This document shows positions 29,457-40,279 of a DNA stretch of 64,000 nucleotides, piece after piece. The stretch covers positions 1,390,501-1,454,500 of the forward strand of contig CP078104.1 in NCBI GenBank assembly GCA_019203745.1, given 5' to 3'. How positions within the stretch are numbered: the first letter of the stretch is position 1; every line of letters begins with the position of its first letter. This stretch comes from Chryseobacterium sp. E1. Lineage in GTDB: Bacteria > Bacteroidota > Bacteroidia > Flavobacteriales > Weeksellaceae. The notes beneath the pieces are model-generated. The model did no database searches. It saw only the letters and a program-made list of their open reading frames with translations, and was not told where the DNA came from. Position numbers and translations under genes: made by a program.

Positions 29457-31978
29457 TTGTTTTAATTTGATGTATAATTTTTTTCAGGTTATTTTCTTTT
29501 TCCCATTCTTTAAGCAGGTTTGAAACAGTTTCGTCTGTGACAGACTGATTCTGATTCAGCAGCTCATAATAGAGTTCTAATAGTTTTTTCAGATTAAAGA
29601 CCGGCTTTTCCACAGCTGAAAGAATGGCGGTCAGCAGTTTTTCAAAAGCAAGGTTATGACTGGTACTCAGATTGATAAGACCAGACAATCCGTCTGTGAA
29701 TCTTTTGACAGGAGCCCAGCCGAAACTGATCTTTTACCGATTACCGTTCCCAGTTCGCAGACTTCAAAATCATCGGAAACTACCCTGTTTATCAAGGCTT
29801 CAAAAGCCATACCAGAAAGTGTTCTGTCTTTATTAAACAGTCCCGCAGACAGGAATAAATAATGTACCGGCTGAAAAGGCAGGTTCAGCTTCATCCATGC
29901 ATCAAGAAAGTTCACATTTCCTTTTATATCATACTGATAATCAGAGTTTGATAGATTTTCATTATATTTTTTTGAAATTACAGACCCTGAAAAATAAGGA
30001 GCTGTATACAAAATTGAGATCAGGTCATCATGATAAACACCATGATAAGAGTTGAATATATAATCAAGGAAACAGGCATTTTCCGGAAGTTCTTTTTATT
30101 ACTGATGGTTACCAGTAATTGAGGAATTTCTTCTGTAATATTCCATTTATAGATTTTCCTGTAACTGAATTCCCGGTTGAAGCTACCATCCAGATAGACG
30201 CTGTCATATTTTTCTCTGAAATAATCCGGTTTGAAAAGCGGTTTCAGAAGTTCAGCATATTTTTCATCCAGTTGTTCCTTTGCATATTGTTCTGCTTTGG
30301 TCAGATTTTCTTTTTCACCCGGAGTATTGCAATTTGCAGATCAAATGGAATCGGCTGTTCGCTCTGCTGTTGATAGATCTTCAGTTTATCCACAAGATTG
30401 TTTGCTGTAATCCAGCAAGGGGTATGGTCAGGAACCGACAGAAGCGGAAGTTTTTATGCTGCTTCAACATTTCAAAAATTCCTGACAGAAGCTTGTGATA
30501 AGCCTGGAAAACCAAAGGTGTTTTTTCTCACACCAGTTTTCCAGGTCGGGAAATTCGGATTTTGCATGAAGCAGTACCGTTGATTTCTTTTCCTGTTTTA
30601 ATAAGCCATAGTTTATAAAAAAAGTGGCTAATAGATGCTGAAATCCACCTGTTCCTTTCTTTTTCAATGCTGCTTTGAAAGCCGGTTCCAGCTTATTAAA
30701 ATGGTCTTCATCCAACTCGTCGTTGAAGTGTACCAGTGCTTCCAGAAACTGGTCAAAGTGGTGGGTTTCAGAATTGCTGAAAACCTGAGGAGCAAAGAAT
30801 ATAAAATCATCAATGGTCTGAATAGGTGTAACAGGCTCAGAACTATGCCATGGCACAGCTTCATAATTTTGTTCTTCTGTCTTTCCCGGTTTTTCTTTTT
30901 GTATCAAAAGTTTATCCAGCAATGTTCCGGCATCGGAAAGTAACGATGCTGTATATAGCTTTAATTCGGCCTGTAACTTTTCCGATTCTGTATTTCCGTA
31001 TTTAGCGATGATCTTTGCTGCTTTTGTCTGAAGCGCTTTATCTTTATTCAGAAAAACAGGTGTCAGAAGAAGACAGATATTTTCATGAAAAGCACTGTTT
31101 ACTTTTGCTATTTTCTCCAAAGCCAGCAATAATGCATTCACAATATTTTTGGTGGGAAGTGTGATCAGAGATGATGAAACCTGAAGAAAGTCTTCTGTTT
31201 TAAAAGCTTTTTCTGTGAGAACCTGATTGACAATTTTTAATACTCCCGGGAATAATGAAGTCTGTGTTGAATGAAAGATCATCAACAGCTCATCCTGTAA
31301 TGCAAGAATTTCTTCACGGGTAGGTTCAAGATAGGTGAAAAGTTCCAGGAACCACGTATTGTGTTCTTTGGAAAAATTAAAATTTACGGCTTTAAGACTT
31401 GATCTTAAAAGTGCTGATCTGTCAATTTTACGATCTTCAGCAAGCATTTTCAGCGTCTCTTTCCAGTTTCTTTTACCATAGTTTGAGGTAATTTCTGTTT
31501 CATATTCGAAAAGAAGCCAGATATGGGATTCTAATGTAACCGGGTAGGTAAATAGAATTTCTTCCGAAGTATTGTCTGAATCCCATGCAGATGAGAGAAG
31601 GGATGCACTTATTTCATCACTTAACTTAAGATAGCCTTTCTGCTCCCATTCCAGGATTTTCAGATAGTCAAATTCTTTTAAAAACGAATAGTTTTCTCCT
31701 AGCCAGTCCGGAATATAGGATTCAAACAGTTCATCAACCTTGTCAACCGGTATTGAATAATATCCGGGACTTAGTTTTCCGTATTCGGCACTGGTTTTAC
31801 AGCAGGCTAAAGCAGCCAACACAGAGATATCATTGTGCCCCCATTCTTTATTGATATGTTTTTTTAAAAGAGCAACAATTTCTTTCTTATCTTCCGGTGT
31901 AAGTCTTGTAAGAAAAGGAACAATTTCCTTGATTCTATAGTTTAAATAAATGGTCTTAAACTCGTCCTCAATTAGCAT
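29437..31978 (-). CDS. Large helical-repeat protein, DUF6493-like, copy B (several frameshifts)
   Basis: About 847 residues, a paralogue of the next gene. Shared blocks include IKEIVPFLTRLTPEDKKEIV versus IHEIIPFLKRLTAEERKTLV, LQTKAAKIIAKYGNTESEKL, DHTPCWITANNLVDKL versus the SPCWVSPVSLVEKLEIYQ region, and FNLKKLLELYYELLNQNQSV versus LKKLLEVYHEVLALNQSEAS. Several breaks lie between 30470 and 29690. A tandem duplication produced the pair, and the copies have since diverged strongly. It is the first gene of the helical-repeat/SWIM unit; 238 bases with no other gene lie upstream. Confidence 0.68.
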
Positions 31979-32216
31979 AAATTCATTCTTGTCAGCTAAA
32001 ATAACAAAAAATGATCTTCAGGCTTTAAATAATCCCTTAAAAGTGAATTTTTAACAAAACTTTATGCTTTTAACAGGAGGTTTATCAGGAGTTCTGAATA
32101 AAAGTTAACAAAAATTTTTCTATCCTCTGTATAAAAAAGGTACAGATCTGTAGCCTTTCCGGATATCACTTTTCTGAAACTTACATCTTTCATAGAGGAT
32201 TCTATGCTATGACAGT

Positions 32217-33497
32217 CTATTTCCTGGTATTCAAATCTATTGAAAAACGGGCTTTGATTCCGAGTCCAAAGAAACCGGTTTCAATGGTATTTTTCTGTTT
32301 GCTGATGTTAGAGAAATACATCTGAGATCGTAATCCCAGATCCGGAACCTTTGTAAGATAGTTTTCTAAAGATTCCTCATTGCTTAAAAAATGGTAGGTT
32401 ACATATTCTTCATCAGCTATTTTAATTTTTGAATCTGATATCAGGAGCGTCATTTCACTTTCTGTTCCGGTTTCATTCCCATACAGCATTTTGCTTATCG
32501 TGAAATCATAATACGGAAAGGCCGGATTTTCCGGAACAAGGTCTTTCAGACTTTTATAATAATCCTGGGAAAGCGGCTCGCTGCCAAAATGTTTATTTTC
32601 AAACTTTTCTTTGGAATGGTGTTCAGGAAATATAAAACGGTTATCTGTATAGCTTTCTACTTCCCCATGTCTGTTAAAATTTACCTTAATATACTTTCTG
32701 CCCAGTAAAGGTGACACCTGTTCATACAATGTTTTGGTTCCTGAGATCAATTGTTCTGAAGCAGCATCGTATACTATTTCTGATACGGTTCTATAATAAT
32801 TGTCATATACCACAGTTCCTGAAAATTCTGCATTTCTTCCTACCCAATAGTCTCTTGTAATAAAATCATACAGAATGTAATGATTAACTGTTCTCCGGTT
32901 GTAATAGATTCTATCAGAATTATCATGAAAAGTTTCAAAGTCAGGTACCTCTTTCATATCATCATAATAAGATGAAGTAAAGGTTATATATTTTTGCTCT
33001 TTCAGATCCTTACCGGAGTACGCTGTGTATTTTCTTCTTCTTAATAATCTTTTTCCTTTATATGTTTCTTCAGAATACTCATAGAGTCCTTTTATATCTT
33101 TTTCAGAGACCTCTTCATCCAGATGATTTTTATAAACGGTTACCTTTAGCGGCTGGCTAACTTCCGGAATTTCCGGATCAGCGGATACAAAATACCTTCC
33201 ATACTCCGATTCAAAAAAACCGTCCTGATGCATCTGGTCTACGCTGTAATAATCACCGTCCCAGTCATCATACAGATCAACACCCTCTGTTGTAAGTTTT
33301 CCTTCGGCGTTATATTCAAAATAGGTTGAAAGAGAACTTACCGATCCGGGAAAGTGAGGAAATTTACGGATGAGTATAGTGTTTCCGGTACTGTCGTCTA
33401 TTTCCTTGTAGAATATACGTTTACCCTGGGCATCCATCACCCATATTTCTCTTTCATCTACTTCTGTTTCGTTTTTTTGTATCGTATAATCTCCCAT
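32217..33497 (-). CDS. Uncharacterised beta-rich protein
   Basis: An intact 426-residue protein rich in Tyr, Asp, Glu and Lys with regularly spaced short strands (YFEYNAEGKLTTEG, YVSADPEIPE-type turns, EYSEETYKGKRLLRRRKY, HYILYDFITRDYWVGR). The repeated 'strand-GK/GE-strand' layout is like RHS/MORN-type or toxin-immunity beta repeats, but no family is certain. No signal peptide. It overlaps or abuts the end of the gene upstream, so both are likely cotranscribed. Confidence 0.55.
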   Translation of the reverse strand: MGDYTIQKNETEVDEREIWVMDAQGKRIFYKEIDDSTGNTILIRKFPHFPGSVSSLSTYFEYNAEGKLTTEGVDLYDDWDGDYYSVDQMHQDGFFESEYGRYFVSADPEIPEVSQPLKVTVYKNHLDEEVSEKDIKGLYEYSEETYKGKRLLRRRKYTAYSGKDLKEQKYITFTSSYYDDMKEVPDFETFHDNSDRIYYNRRTVNHYILYDFITRDYWVGRNAEFSGTVVYDNYYRTVSEIVYDAASEQLISGTKTLYEQVSPLLGRKYIKVNFNRHGEVESYTDNRFIFPEHHSKEKFENKHFGSEPLSQDYYKSLKDLVPENPAFPYYDFTISKMLYGNETGTESEMTLLISDSKIKIADEEYVTYHFLSNEESLENYLTKVPDLGLRSQMYFSNISKQKNTIETGFFGLGIKARFSIDLNTRK

Positions 33498-34314
33498 TTT
33501 TTAAAGCCGTTTTTTCTTCTCTCAGATAATGTACATCGATGAGATAGTTAAGGTCTTCTTTTGAGCGTTTAAAAGGCTGATGATCATCAATAAAATACTC
33601 TCTTTGATTCATTTCAAGCCTTTTGAAAGTATCAATTCTCTGAAGCTGATCCTGTATATATACTTTTTAATAAATTCCCTTTCAAAAAAGCTTCCTGAAA
33701 TGTGATTTCTTTATCCTCATAGAAGGAAAAATAACGTATGGCTTCCCGTTTCAGTTCTTCTCCGGAAGGGAAAACGGGGAAAATTTCAAGTAATAATCCG
33801 GAGAAACGGAACTGTTATTTTCTGCTAAAACTTCACTGATATTTTTATAAATGATTCTTCATCCAGATAGGGTTTCCTTCCGTCAGAATAGTTGAATTCA
33901 CGGTAGCCTCCTTCTTTCAGGTGAATGTATTTTTTCAGGTCTGTACCATATTGGTTAACAGTAAAAGATGCTATTTTCCTGTCATCAAAGTCTGAGAGAT
34001 AAACTTCCTCTTTCACAGGAAGAAAATTTTTATATTGTTTGTCCCGAACAAATTGATATTCTCCGGTATTTTCAATTCTTATGATCCGGACACTTCTCAA
34101 AAAAGCATGGGCTAAAAGAATTTCTTCATCTGAACTTTTTCTTTTTATCAGGATAAAGAGTAATGGAATCCAGCTGTTCTCTTACCCATAGTTCTGTTTT
34201 CTGCAAAACCTCATCTGCATAGATATGTTTAAGATAGCTATTATTCTCATGAAGACGGTTTTCTTCGAGTATTGCTTTTTGATTTCTTGTGGTATATAGG
34301 ATTCTTGTTTTCAT
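33454..34314 (-). CDS. Uncharacterised protein (at least three frameshifts; 3' end approximate)
   Basis: About 280 residues from the ATG at 34314 (MKTRILYTTRNQKAILEENR). Readable blocks are ELWVREQLDSITLYPDKKK, FVRDKQYKNFLPVKEEVYLS, YIHLKEGGYREFNYSDGRKP, and after corrections REAIRYFSFYEDKEITFQEA and REYFIDDHQPFKRSKEDLN. The C terminus lies somewhere between 33454 and 33500, around the start of the next gene. Its strand-turn style resembles the next gene and suggests a common origin. Function unknown. Confidence 0.45.
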
Positions 34315-34440
34315 GATGTCTTAAAAATACTGAAGAAAATTTTATCTTCAAATAAAAAATAAGGATTGCGTTATTAGTCTGATTACAAAAGACTCCCTTT
34401 TTCAAGAGAGTCCATATAAAAATATTGTTTGAGAATACCT

Positions 34441-34992
34441 TTAATTTTGATTCAGACACCAGTGCAGGATCTTGGCAATATTCTTCGCATCATCCACTCC
34501 TCTGTGATGGGTACCTTCAAGTGTAAATCCTAATTCGCCCAAAGCTCTGTTCATTCCTACACTTTTTCTTACGGCAGGATGAAGTTCACCAAATAAGGTT
34601 TTTACGTTGATATGATCATCTCCCATCGGATAATCTATATAGAATCTTCTGGCCTGGCTCTGAAGCATATTCAGGTCATAGTTTCCGTAGCTGGCCCACG
34701 TCAATTCTTCAGAATCGTATTCTGCTCTCAGGATATCGAATGCATCTTCCAGCATTATCCCTTCACTATCCAACTTATTTTGGGTAAGGGTAGTCAGTTC
34801 TGTACAAAACGGGCTTACCTTTGAGAATTGGGGTTTTATTAAAATCCCTTCATTCCTGGAGATTCTGCCGGTCTTTGCATTCATAATACAAACACCGATC
34901 TCGATGATCTCGCTTTCCTGACCTCTGGGCGGGCGGTTTTCCCAACACGTTGCTTCAAGGTCTATAATTAATATATTATCTGTTGTTTTCAC
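34441..34992 (-). CDS. DEDDh 3'-5' exonuclease, ERI-1/KapD type, copy 1
   Basis: An intact 183-residue protein. The first Asp/Glu pair is in LIIDLEATCWE (D11, E13); the EATCW form is typical of ERI-1/KapD-like exonucleases that trim RNA 3' ends. Later motifs are WASYGNYDLNMLQ (third Asp) and HHRGVDDAKNIAKIL (catalytic His and final Asp). It should remove 3' nucleotides from structured RNA such as tRNA or rRNA precursors. It is a paralogue of the next gene and lies downstream of the RNA ligase and tRNase Z-like genes on the same strand. Confidence 0.85.
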   Translation of the reverse strand: MKTTDNILIIDLEATCWENRPPRGQESEIIEIGVCIMNAKTGRISRNEGILIKPQFSKVSPFCTELTTLTQNKLDSEGIMLEDAFDILRAEYDSEELTWASYGNYDLNMLQSQARRFYIDYPMGDDHINVKTLFGELHPAVRKSVGMNRALGELGFTLEGTHHRGVDDAKNIAKILHWCLNQN

Positions 34993-35105
34993 TTGTTTAA
35001 AAATTTAATTGTTAAAGGATGGAAGAGGTATGCGGAAAGAGGGAAGTTTTCATAAAATCAATTTACTTCCAGCCTCCAGCTTCAGCCTTCCAGCCTGATG
35101 ACTAT

Positions 35106-35648
35106 TTACAGAATTTCACTTAAAATTCTGGCTGTATTATAAGCATCGTCTGCTCCGCTGTGATGATTTCCTTCAAAATCCATATTAAGATAATCCAGCG
35201 CTCTTTTGAGCCCCATCGATTTATGAAGCCGAAAATGTTTTCTGAATTCATACATCACATTGAGGTAGTGTTTTGAAAAAGGGTTTTCAATTCCGAGCCA
35301 GTCGCATTGTTCAATGATCTTCTCGCCGTCGAAATTTCCGTATCCTGCCCAGGTGAGCGGCTTTGAGTTATACTCATCCCTTATTTTCTCACAGGCTTCT
35401 TCAAAGTAAATTCCTTTTTCTTCTATCAGCTGCGGTGTAATTCCGGTAAGCTTTGTACAGAATCTGTTGATTTCTGATCTTTCCGGAATGACATAGATGC
35501 TTTGTTTCTGGGAAATTGCTTTTGATGTTAAGTTTAATCTGCAAATTCCTATTTCTATAATATCGACTTTCTGTGCATGCGGAATTCTGTCATTATCCCA
35601 ACAGGTGGCTTCCAGATCGACAATTAGTATTTCATTGGTTGTTTTCAT
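35106..35648 (-). CDS. DEDDh 3'-5' exonuclease, ERI-1/KapD type, copy 2
   Basis: An intact 180-residue paralogue of the 34441 gene. Motifs: LIVDLEATCWD (D11, E13), TWAGYGNFDGEKI and HHSGADDAYNTARIL. All DEDDh residues are present, so both copies should be active. Two copies with different mid regions suggest different RNA substrates or 3' ends. Confidence 0.85.
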   Translation of the reverse strand: MKTTNEILIVDLEATCWDNDRIPHAQKVDIIEIGICRLNLTSKAISQKQSIYVIPERSEINRFCTKLTGITPQLIEEKGIYFEEACEKIRDEYNSKPLTWAGYGNFDGEKIIEQCDWLGIENPFSKHYLNVMYEFRKHFRLHKSMGLKRALDYLNMDFEGNHHSGADDAYNTARILSEIL

Positions 35649-35735
35649 GTTTTTAGTGTTAAAAATCAGAGGTTGGGGAGATCAGCAGTTTCCATGTCAT
35701 TTATTTCCAATTTTCCTAATCTCCGGTTCCTCCAC

Positions 35736-36299
35736 TCACTCTCTCGGACCAAACGGAGGTGTCCAATTTTTCTGCTTCATAATTTCTTTGACTTCCTCGT
35801 AGGAAATGGGATAGAAATCATGACAGTCTACGCCTACATCAAAGCTCAAAGCGCTCTCATCATCCGGTAACGTTCCGTGTGAATGGCCGTATAATTGCCA
35901 CACTCCACGGTGTGATCCGTTCCAGGTACGCATGGCGTAATGAAAAAGAATGATCTTCTGTTTTCCGTTATTATTGTCCGGGTCATCAATTCTGAGTTCG
36001 TGATAATCTCTGATGGAAGTAAAACGTTTTGGATAGGTCAATGCTGCACCTTCATGATTTCCTTTGATCAGATGGATGTTTCCGTTTAACCTGTCTAAGA
36101 TTTCTTTTGTAAAATCCGGCTTTCCGAGACTTAAATCACCTAAATGGTAGACGGTATCTCCGGGTTCAATCCTCTCGTTCCATCTTCTTATCAGTTCTTC
36201 ATTCATATGTTCCATAGACTCAAAGGGTCTTTCGGAAAATTTTATAATATTTTCATGACCAAAGTGATGGTCTGCTGTAAAAAATATATTAGGTTTCAT
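35736..36299 (-). CDS. Calcineurin-like metallophosphoesterase
   Basis: An intact 187-residue protein with the full metal set: TADHHFGHENI (D10, H12), HLGDLS, IKGNHEG, FHYAM and YGHSHG. The short length and DHHFGH start resemble phage and bacterial phosphoesterases, some of which act on 2',3'-cyclic or terminal RNA phosphates. In this operon with a ligase and a cREC protein, an end-healing role is plausible but inferred. Confidence 0.85.
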   Translation of the reverse strand: MKPNIFFTADHHFGHENIIKFSERPFESMEHMNEELIRRWNERIEPGDTVYHLGDLSLGKPDFTKEILDRLNGNIHLIKGNHEGAALTYPKRFTSIRDYHELRIDDPDNNNGKQKIILFHYAMRTWNGSHRGVWQLYGHSHGTLPDDESALSFDVGVDCHDFYPISYEEVKEIMKQKNWTPPFGPRE

Positions 36300-36420
36300 T
36301 TTTTTAATTGTTGTTTAACTATAAAAGGTCAATACACTCAATGTCATGTTAAAAACAGACTTTAGTATTGATATTCATTTTGAAAGGCAATTCTTCCTCC
36401 TCAGGAATGACAGTTCCATT

Positions 36421-37401
36421 TTATAGTTCGGGTTTAATAAAATTTTTAATTTTTTTATGAAATGCTTTATAAAAAGCGGTTTCAATTTCTTCCTGGTCGG
36501 TTTCCGTATATCTTCTGGAAAAGTGAATAGGAATGGCTTCTTTCACCTTACATTCATTCATGATCTTTCCTGAAGCAGAAGCAAAACTATGGTAATTCAG
36601 TGTTGCAAAATCCTGATCGGAATCTTTGTAAAAACTTTCGATATACACCAGATCCACTTCTTCAAAAACTGTTTTTATTTTCTCATAATTCTCTTCAGAT
36701 GCGGCATGATCCATGATCACACCCAGTTTATAACCGGGATTCCTTGTCAACAGAGAAAACAATTCTTCTGCTTTATAAACGGTTCCTTCGATCTCAATTT
36801 CCTTATCGGGATCTTGATTTTCAAAAGCTGCTTTCAGTTCGCTGATCCATTTTCCTTTTCTGAATCCGGAAACGTTTTCATTAAAAGTGACTGAATCTTT
36901 TTCTTTGAACAGATACGCAACAGAGTCTGTTTTGTGATTCAGAACGGCAAAATCAACATTCACATATTCATCTTCATAAAGGAAATCCTGTGTCTTTACA
37001 AATTCTGGATTCCAGTAAGGCGGTCGAAGGGTATACACACGGATCTCTTCTTTTGACACGATCTCACGGATCTCATATTCTATAGCTTTTTCGTCTATCA
37101 GATTCCAAGTGTAAGACTTCAGTCTCGCTTCTACCTGCTGATGGATATTCCCAGGGCCACAGATCACCACTTTTTCTCCGCTTCCGATCTGATGTCTGAA
37201 AATACCGTCAAAATTTGAAAAATGATCAATATGGGTATGACTGATAAACAACGCTGATAGTGACTGTACTTCTTTTACCGTCAATAAACTTGCTTCTCCG
37301 CAATCGCATAAATAGTGTTTCCCGGAATTCGGAACTTTTATTAATATACTGATGTCTTCTTTAAAAGACTTTTTATTTCTGCCTGTAACATTTTTTTTCA
37401 T
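36421..37401 (-). CDS. tRNase Z-like MBL-fold protein
   Basis: An intact 326-residue metallo-beta-lactamase protein. The metal motif is SHTHIDHF (H55, H57, D59, H60), with downstream VIMDHAAS and the C-terminal AIPIHFSRRYTE. The HFSxRY motif is characteristic of RNase Z, which removes 3' trailers from tRNA precursors. An N-terminal strand ISILIKVPNSGKHYLCDCGE matches the family's first sheet. The flexible exosite arm is not clear. Location downstream of a tRNA array supports tRNA 3' processing. It is probably not the housekeeping enzyme, which is usually more conserved; that is an inference. Confidence 0.8.
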   Translation of the reverse strand: MKKNVTGRNKKSFKEDISILIKVPNSGKHYLCDCGEASLLTVKEVQSLSALFISHTHIDHFSNFDGIFRHQIGSGEKVVICGPGNIHQQVEARLKSYTWNLIDEKAIEYEIREIVSKEEIRVYTLRPPYWNPEFVKTQDFLYEDEYVNVDFAVLNHKTDSVAYLFKEKDSVTFNENVSGFRKGKWISELKAAFENQDPDKEIEIEGTVYKAEELFSLLTRNPGYKLGVIMDHAASEENYEKIKTVFEEVDLVYIESFYKDSDQDFATLNYHSFASASGKIMNECKVKEAIPIHFSRRYTETDQEEIETAFYKAFHKKIKNFIKPEL

Positions 37402-37533
37402 TTTTAATTAGCCCTTAAATCTTTGATTTACCATCTCTTCAGAAAGGAATGATCTCCTACTGAATTATTAATGGGCTCAACATTTTGTGGCTAAGTTTAC
37501 ACATAAAAAGTTCCGGTAAAAATTTACCGAAAC

Positions 37534-38545
37534 TTAAACTTTAAGAGTCATCAACTCTTCTTTTATAAAACTGATCACCAAAGCATTCAACTTTTTGTTG
37601 ATCCTTTTCTGTTCTTCTTTTTCAATGGCAGTAAAAACTGACGGGAAATCTTTTTCAAAATCTTCTAAAATATCCTGAGCAAACAGACCAATTACCTTAC
37701 CTGTCATTTTAGGTTCGAATTCGCCGATTTTGCTCACCACATTATTCAAACGGTTTACCGTTACATATCTTTGAATTTCTTCCCAGATATTTTGAGCGGT
37801 TTCGCTGAAATGAAGCTGTTTCTGAACAGTTTTTTCCTGTTTTTGACCATTTTTGACTTTTCGATCCATTTTTCGTTTTTATTTTTCAGAATAACTCTTG
37901 CGCCATTTCCGAAATATCTGGTTTTTAAAGTCTTGATAATGGTTCCTTCACACATATTGTTTAATTCAGGAAGGCCAAACCAACCGGGAATTTTGGAATT
38001 GAAAACATTGGGAAACCTCAAAGCTTCCTCCAAAGTTCCCTGGAAAAGGGTTCTTGCATAGAAAAATCCTGTTTCCTCAAAAATCTGATTGATAATTTCC
38101 GTATCTAAATAGGTAACTCCATTCAGTTTAATATCGAAGGCGTAGAAGTCATTGTGAGGTGCATATTCAATTCCTTTCTGCACTTTCACAGCATCTTTTA
38201 CAGGTTCTACCTCTTTATGTTTGTAACCACCACCGAACAATTCACCGTAGATCACTACAGTTTCAACATCCGGATGCATGTTTTTACCTTCCGGAACACT
38301 TCTATTACATTTTTTCTATAGCGTTCAAGAATCTGATGTGCATTGAAAAATTTTTCATCCTTTTCGATGAAAGCAGTTCGCTTCCCGATCTTAATTTCCT
38401 TTCCGTCGGTAAAGAAAGAGAAATTAGCTCCGTGAACTTTTTCCTGTACAATGAAAACCTCATCCCCAAAACCCTGTAGTCTGATCTGATCGATCACACG
38501 GGTCTGGTAAGCATTTTCTATAGAGTTATATGTTTTGAAAATCAT
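37534..38545 (-). CDS. T4 Rnl2-type RNA ligase (two frameshifts)
   Basis: About 337 residues, close to T4 Rnl2 (334). Nucleotidyltransferase motif I is EKVHGANF with the adenylated lysine at K36 (K35 in T4 Rnl2). Later motifs: IYGELFGGGY (III), FYAFDIKL (IIIa), CEGTIIK (IV) and VILKNKN (V). The C-terminal 110 residues (FSETAQNIWEEIQRYVTVNR, KRINKKLNALVISFIKEELM) correspond to the Rnl2 helical domain. Breaks lie near 38275 and 37865. The enzyme uses ATP to join 3'-OH and 5'-phosphate ends, preferably nicks in duplex RNA such as a broken tRNA stem or anticodon arm. The start at 38545 follows the DinB stop by four bases. Confidence 0.88.
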
Positions 38546-38549
38546 TTCT

Positions 38550-39111
38550 TTAATTTTTAATAGTTCCCTTTCATTATTTTCCATCTGGGTAAGGTGTCTC
38601 TGAGCATGAAGAGAGAGGAAATAAATATATTCATACACGTTTATTTTTCCCAGTTCATTCACCGTCATCATTGTTTTGTAAAGGAGGCCCTGCCCCTTTT
38701 TCATCAGATCAAAATACCTCATACACTGATGATACTGCTGAGTAATTAAGTTTCTTATTTCACTTAATTCTATTTCTCCTTTCGGTTCCATATGTTCCGG
38801 TCTTATCCATTCAAAGGCACCATATTGGCCTACTTTTTCAAAATATTCTTTATCGAAACTGTAGTTTCTGATTTCAGATTCAGATCAAGATCAAGGCTAT
38901 TCCGCATTGCTTTCTTCGCTCCTTTCTCAATGAGGATCAGCAGGTAGAAATTCGTAAGATAAATATGTTCCAAAATCTGCTGAACTGTCCAGCCTCCATG
39001 AGAAGGCTTATAGTTCAACGTATCTTTATCTTTTTCAAACCACCTGTCAACTTTGTCAAAACTGAATTTCAGATGTACTTTGATATCGTTAATCAATCTA
39101 AAAATATCCAT
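38550..39111 (-). CDS. DinB superfamily four-helix protein (two frameshifts)
   Basis: About 187 residues. Helical blocks SFDKVDRWFEKDKDTLNYKP, GGWTVQQILEHIYLTN and FLSLHAQRHLTQMENN match DinB-like proteins, with His residues (LEHI, LHAQRH) at the metal positions. Breaks near 38830 and 38565. DinB-fold proteins include thiol-dependent transferases and damage-induced proteins of unknown function. The gene is sandwiched between cREC and the RNA ligase with overlaps, so it belongs to the same unit. Confidence 0.75.
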
Positions 39112-39481
39112 TACAATTTTTAAAGTTTTCTAAAAGACTGATAATATTTTTCTTTCCTACAGGGTTCATGGAATGACAATAGAATTTGGGTAAATCTAAA
39201 TAGTTTTCCATACAGTATTCCGTAAGCCATTTTGCACAATCGTAGCCTGTTTTTTCTATAAATTCCTTAGCGTCCGGTTTCAGATAATGTTCATCGGCAA
39301 GGTCATGGTCAAAAGAGATCATTTCCGGAAGTCCTTTTTCCAAAATCCTGTTGACAAACTGCTCGTAGTTCCGAACGATATGCCAGTCGCTTCTGAGGAA
39401 AACATCCTGTTTAGTATAATGATAGGCCTCAATGGGATATCTCACATCATCCAGAAACAGTAATCTTTTGGTCTTTTCCAT
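39098..39481 (-). CDS. cREC domain protein (cyclic-phosphate processing receiver domain)
   Basis: An intact 127-residue protein. It has a receiver-like start RLLFLDDVRYP (D11, D12), WHIVRNYEQFVNRILEKG, MISFDHDLAD, TGYDCAKWLTEY and a C-terminal HSMNPVGKKNI. This is the pattern of the cREC family, named in comparative genomics of RNA repair (Burroughs and Aravind, 2016) and predicted to process 2',3'-cyclic phosphates left by RNA cleavage. It overlaps the DinB gene by 14 bases. It provides the end-healing step that a 3'-OH/5'-P ligase would need. Confidence 0.82.
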   Translation of the reverse strand: MEKTKRLLFLDDVRYPIEAYHYTKQDVFLRSDWHIVRNYEQFVNRILEKGLPEMISFDHDLADEHYLKPDAKEFIEKTGYDCAKWLTEYCMENYLDLPKFYCHSMNPVGKKNIISLLENFKNCNGYF

Positions 39482-39485
39482 TGTT

Positions 39486-40271
39486 TTAATTTTTATGAAT
39501 CCAATCTACCACAGTTTTCAGAAAATGTAATCTTACTTCTTCAAATCTTGTGATGTTCGGAATGTGATTAATCTCCAGCAGATGTTTTGTACCATCCTTT
39601 TGAACGATATAATCATTGGCAATCACTGTCATTCCTATCTTTTCTTTTAAAGTCAGGGTATCTTCCAGAAGTTCAGGATCAATTTCCATAAATCCGGCAT
39701 TATCAGGATGAATTGACTTGAGCCATGTGCCTCCTTCCAGTTTTATCTGCCAGGATTTTCCACCGATATGTAAAATTCTTACCGCTTCCCCTTCAAAATA
39801 AGGTTCAAGAACTGCATTTTCCGTACTTTCCCAGCTTCCTGCGAACTTATGTTTATTCTCTCCACAATGCCAGTTGCCCCATTTGGCAACCATCTCGGTT
39901 TCCGTATTCACATAAGCACCTTCAGAAATAAACCCTCTTTGAGAATTAAATTTTGAATATTTCATCGCTCTGGCCAGACAAGGAATTTTCAGTCTGCAAT
40001 CAAGCATTCCATGAGCATCAGGAAAACATGGCCCGTTCCACAACGCCAGTCCGGCAATGAAATCGAGATCTTCTTCAAAGATTCCGTGATAGACAATTTT
40101 GTCTACCGGAAGCATTCCAACGCCCTGAGCTTTTTCGACATATAATGTTCCGTCAATCACTTTTATTTTCGGAATTGACTGATGCCAGATCATGAGGCCA
40201 TCATAATGTTTCCTTATATATTCGTATTCCTGTTCATGTAAGCCTACAATGGCTATTCTATTGTGAATCAT
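39486..40271 (-). CDS. ATP-grasp domain protein, copy 1
   Basis: An intact 261-residue protein. The C-terminal part has ATP-grasp hallmarks: EPYFEGEAVRILHIGGKSW, WQIKLEGG and HLLEINHIPNITRFEEVR, with the metal-binding Glu/Asn pair. The N-terminal part has IAIVGLHEQEYEYIRKHY. It belongs near RimK/R2K-type peptide or amine ligases. In the R2K clade (CDC123-like) protein modification has been predicted. It starts eight bases after the second ATP-grasp gene. Confidence 0.75.
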   Translation of the reverse strand: MIHNRIAIVGLHEQEYEYIRKHYDGLMIWHQSIPKIKVIDGTLYVEKAQGVGMLPVDKIVYHGIFEEDLDFIAGLALWNGPCFPDAHGMLDCRLKIPCLARAMKYSKFNSQRGFISEGAYVNTETEMVAKWGNWHCGENKHKFAGSWESTENAVLEPYFEGEAVRILHIGGKSWQIKLEGGTWLKSIHPDNAGFMEIDPELLEDTLTLKEKIGMTVIANDYIVQKDGTKHLLEINHIPNITRFEEVRLHFLKTVVDWIHKN

Positions 40272-40279
40272 ATTATTTT

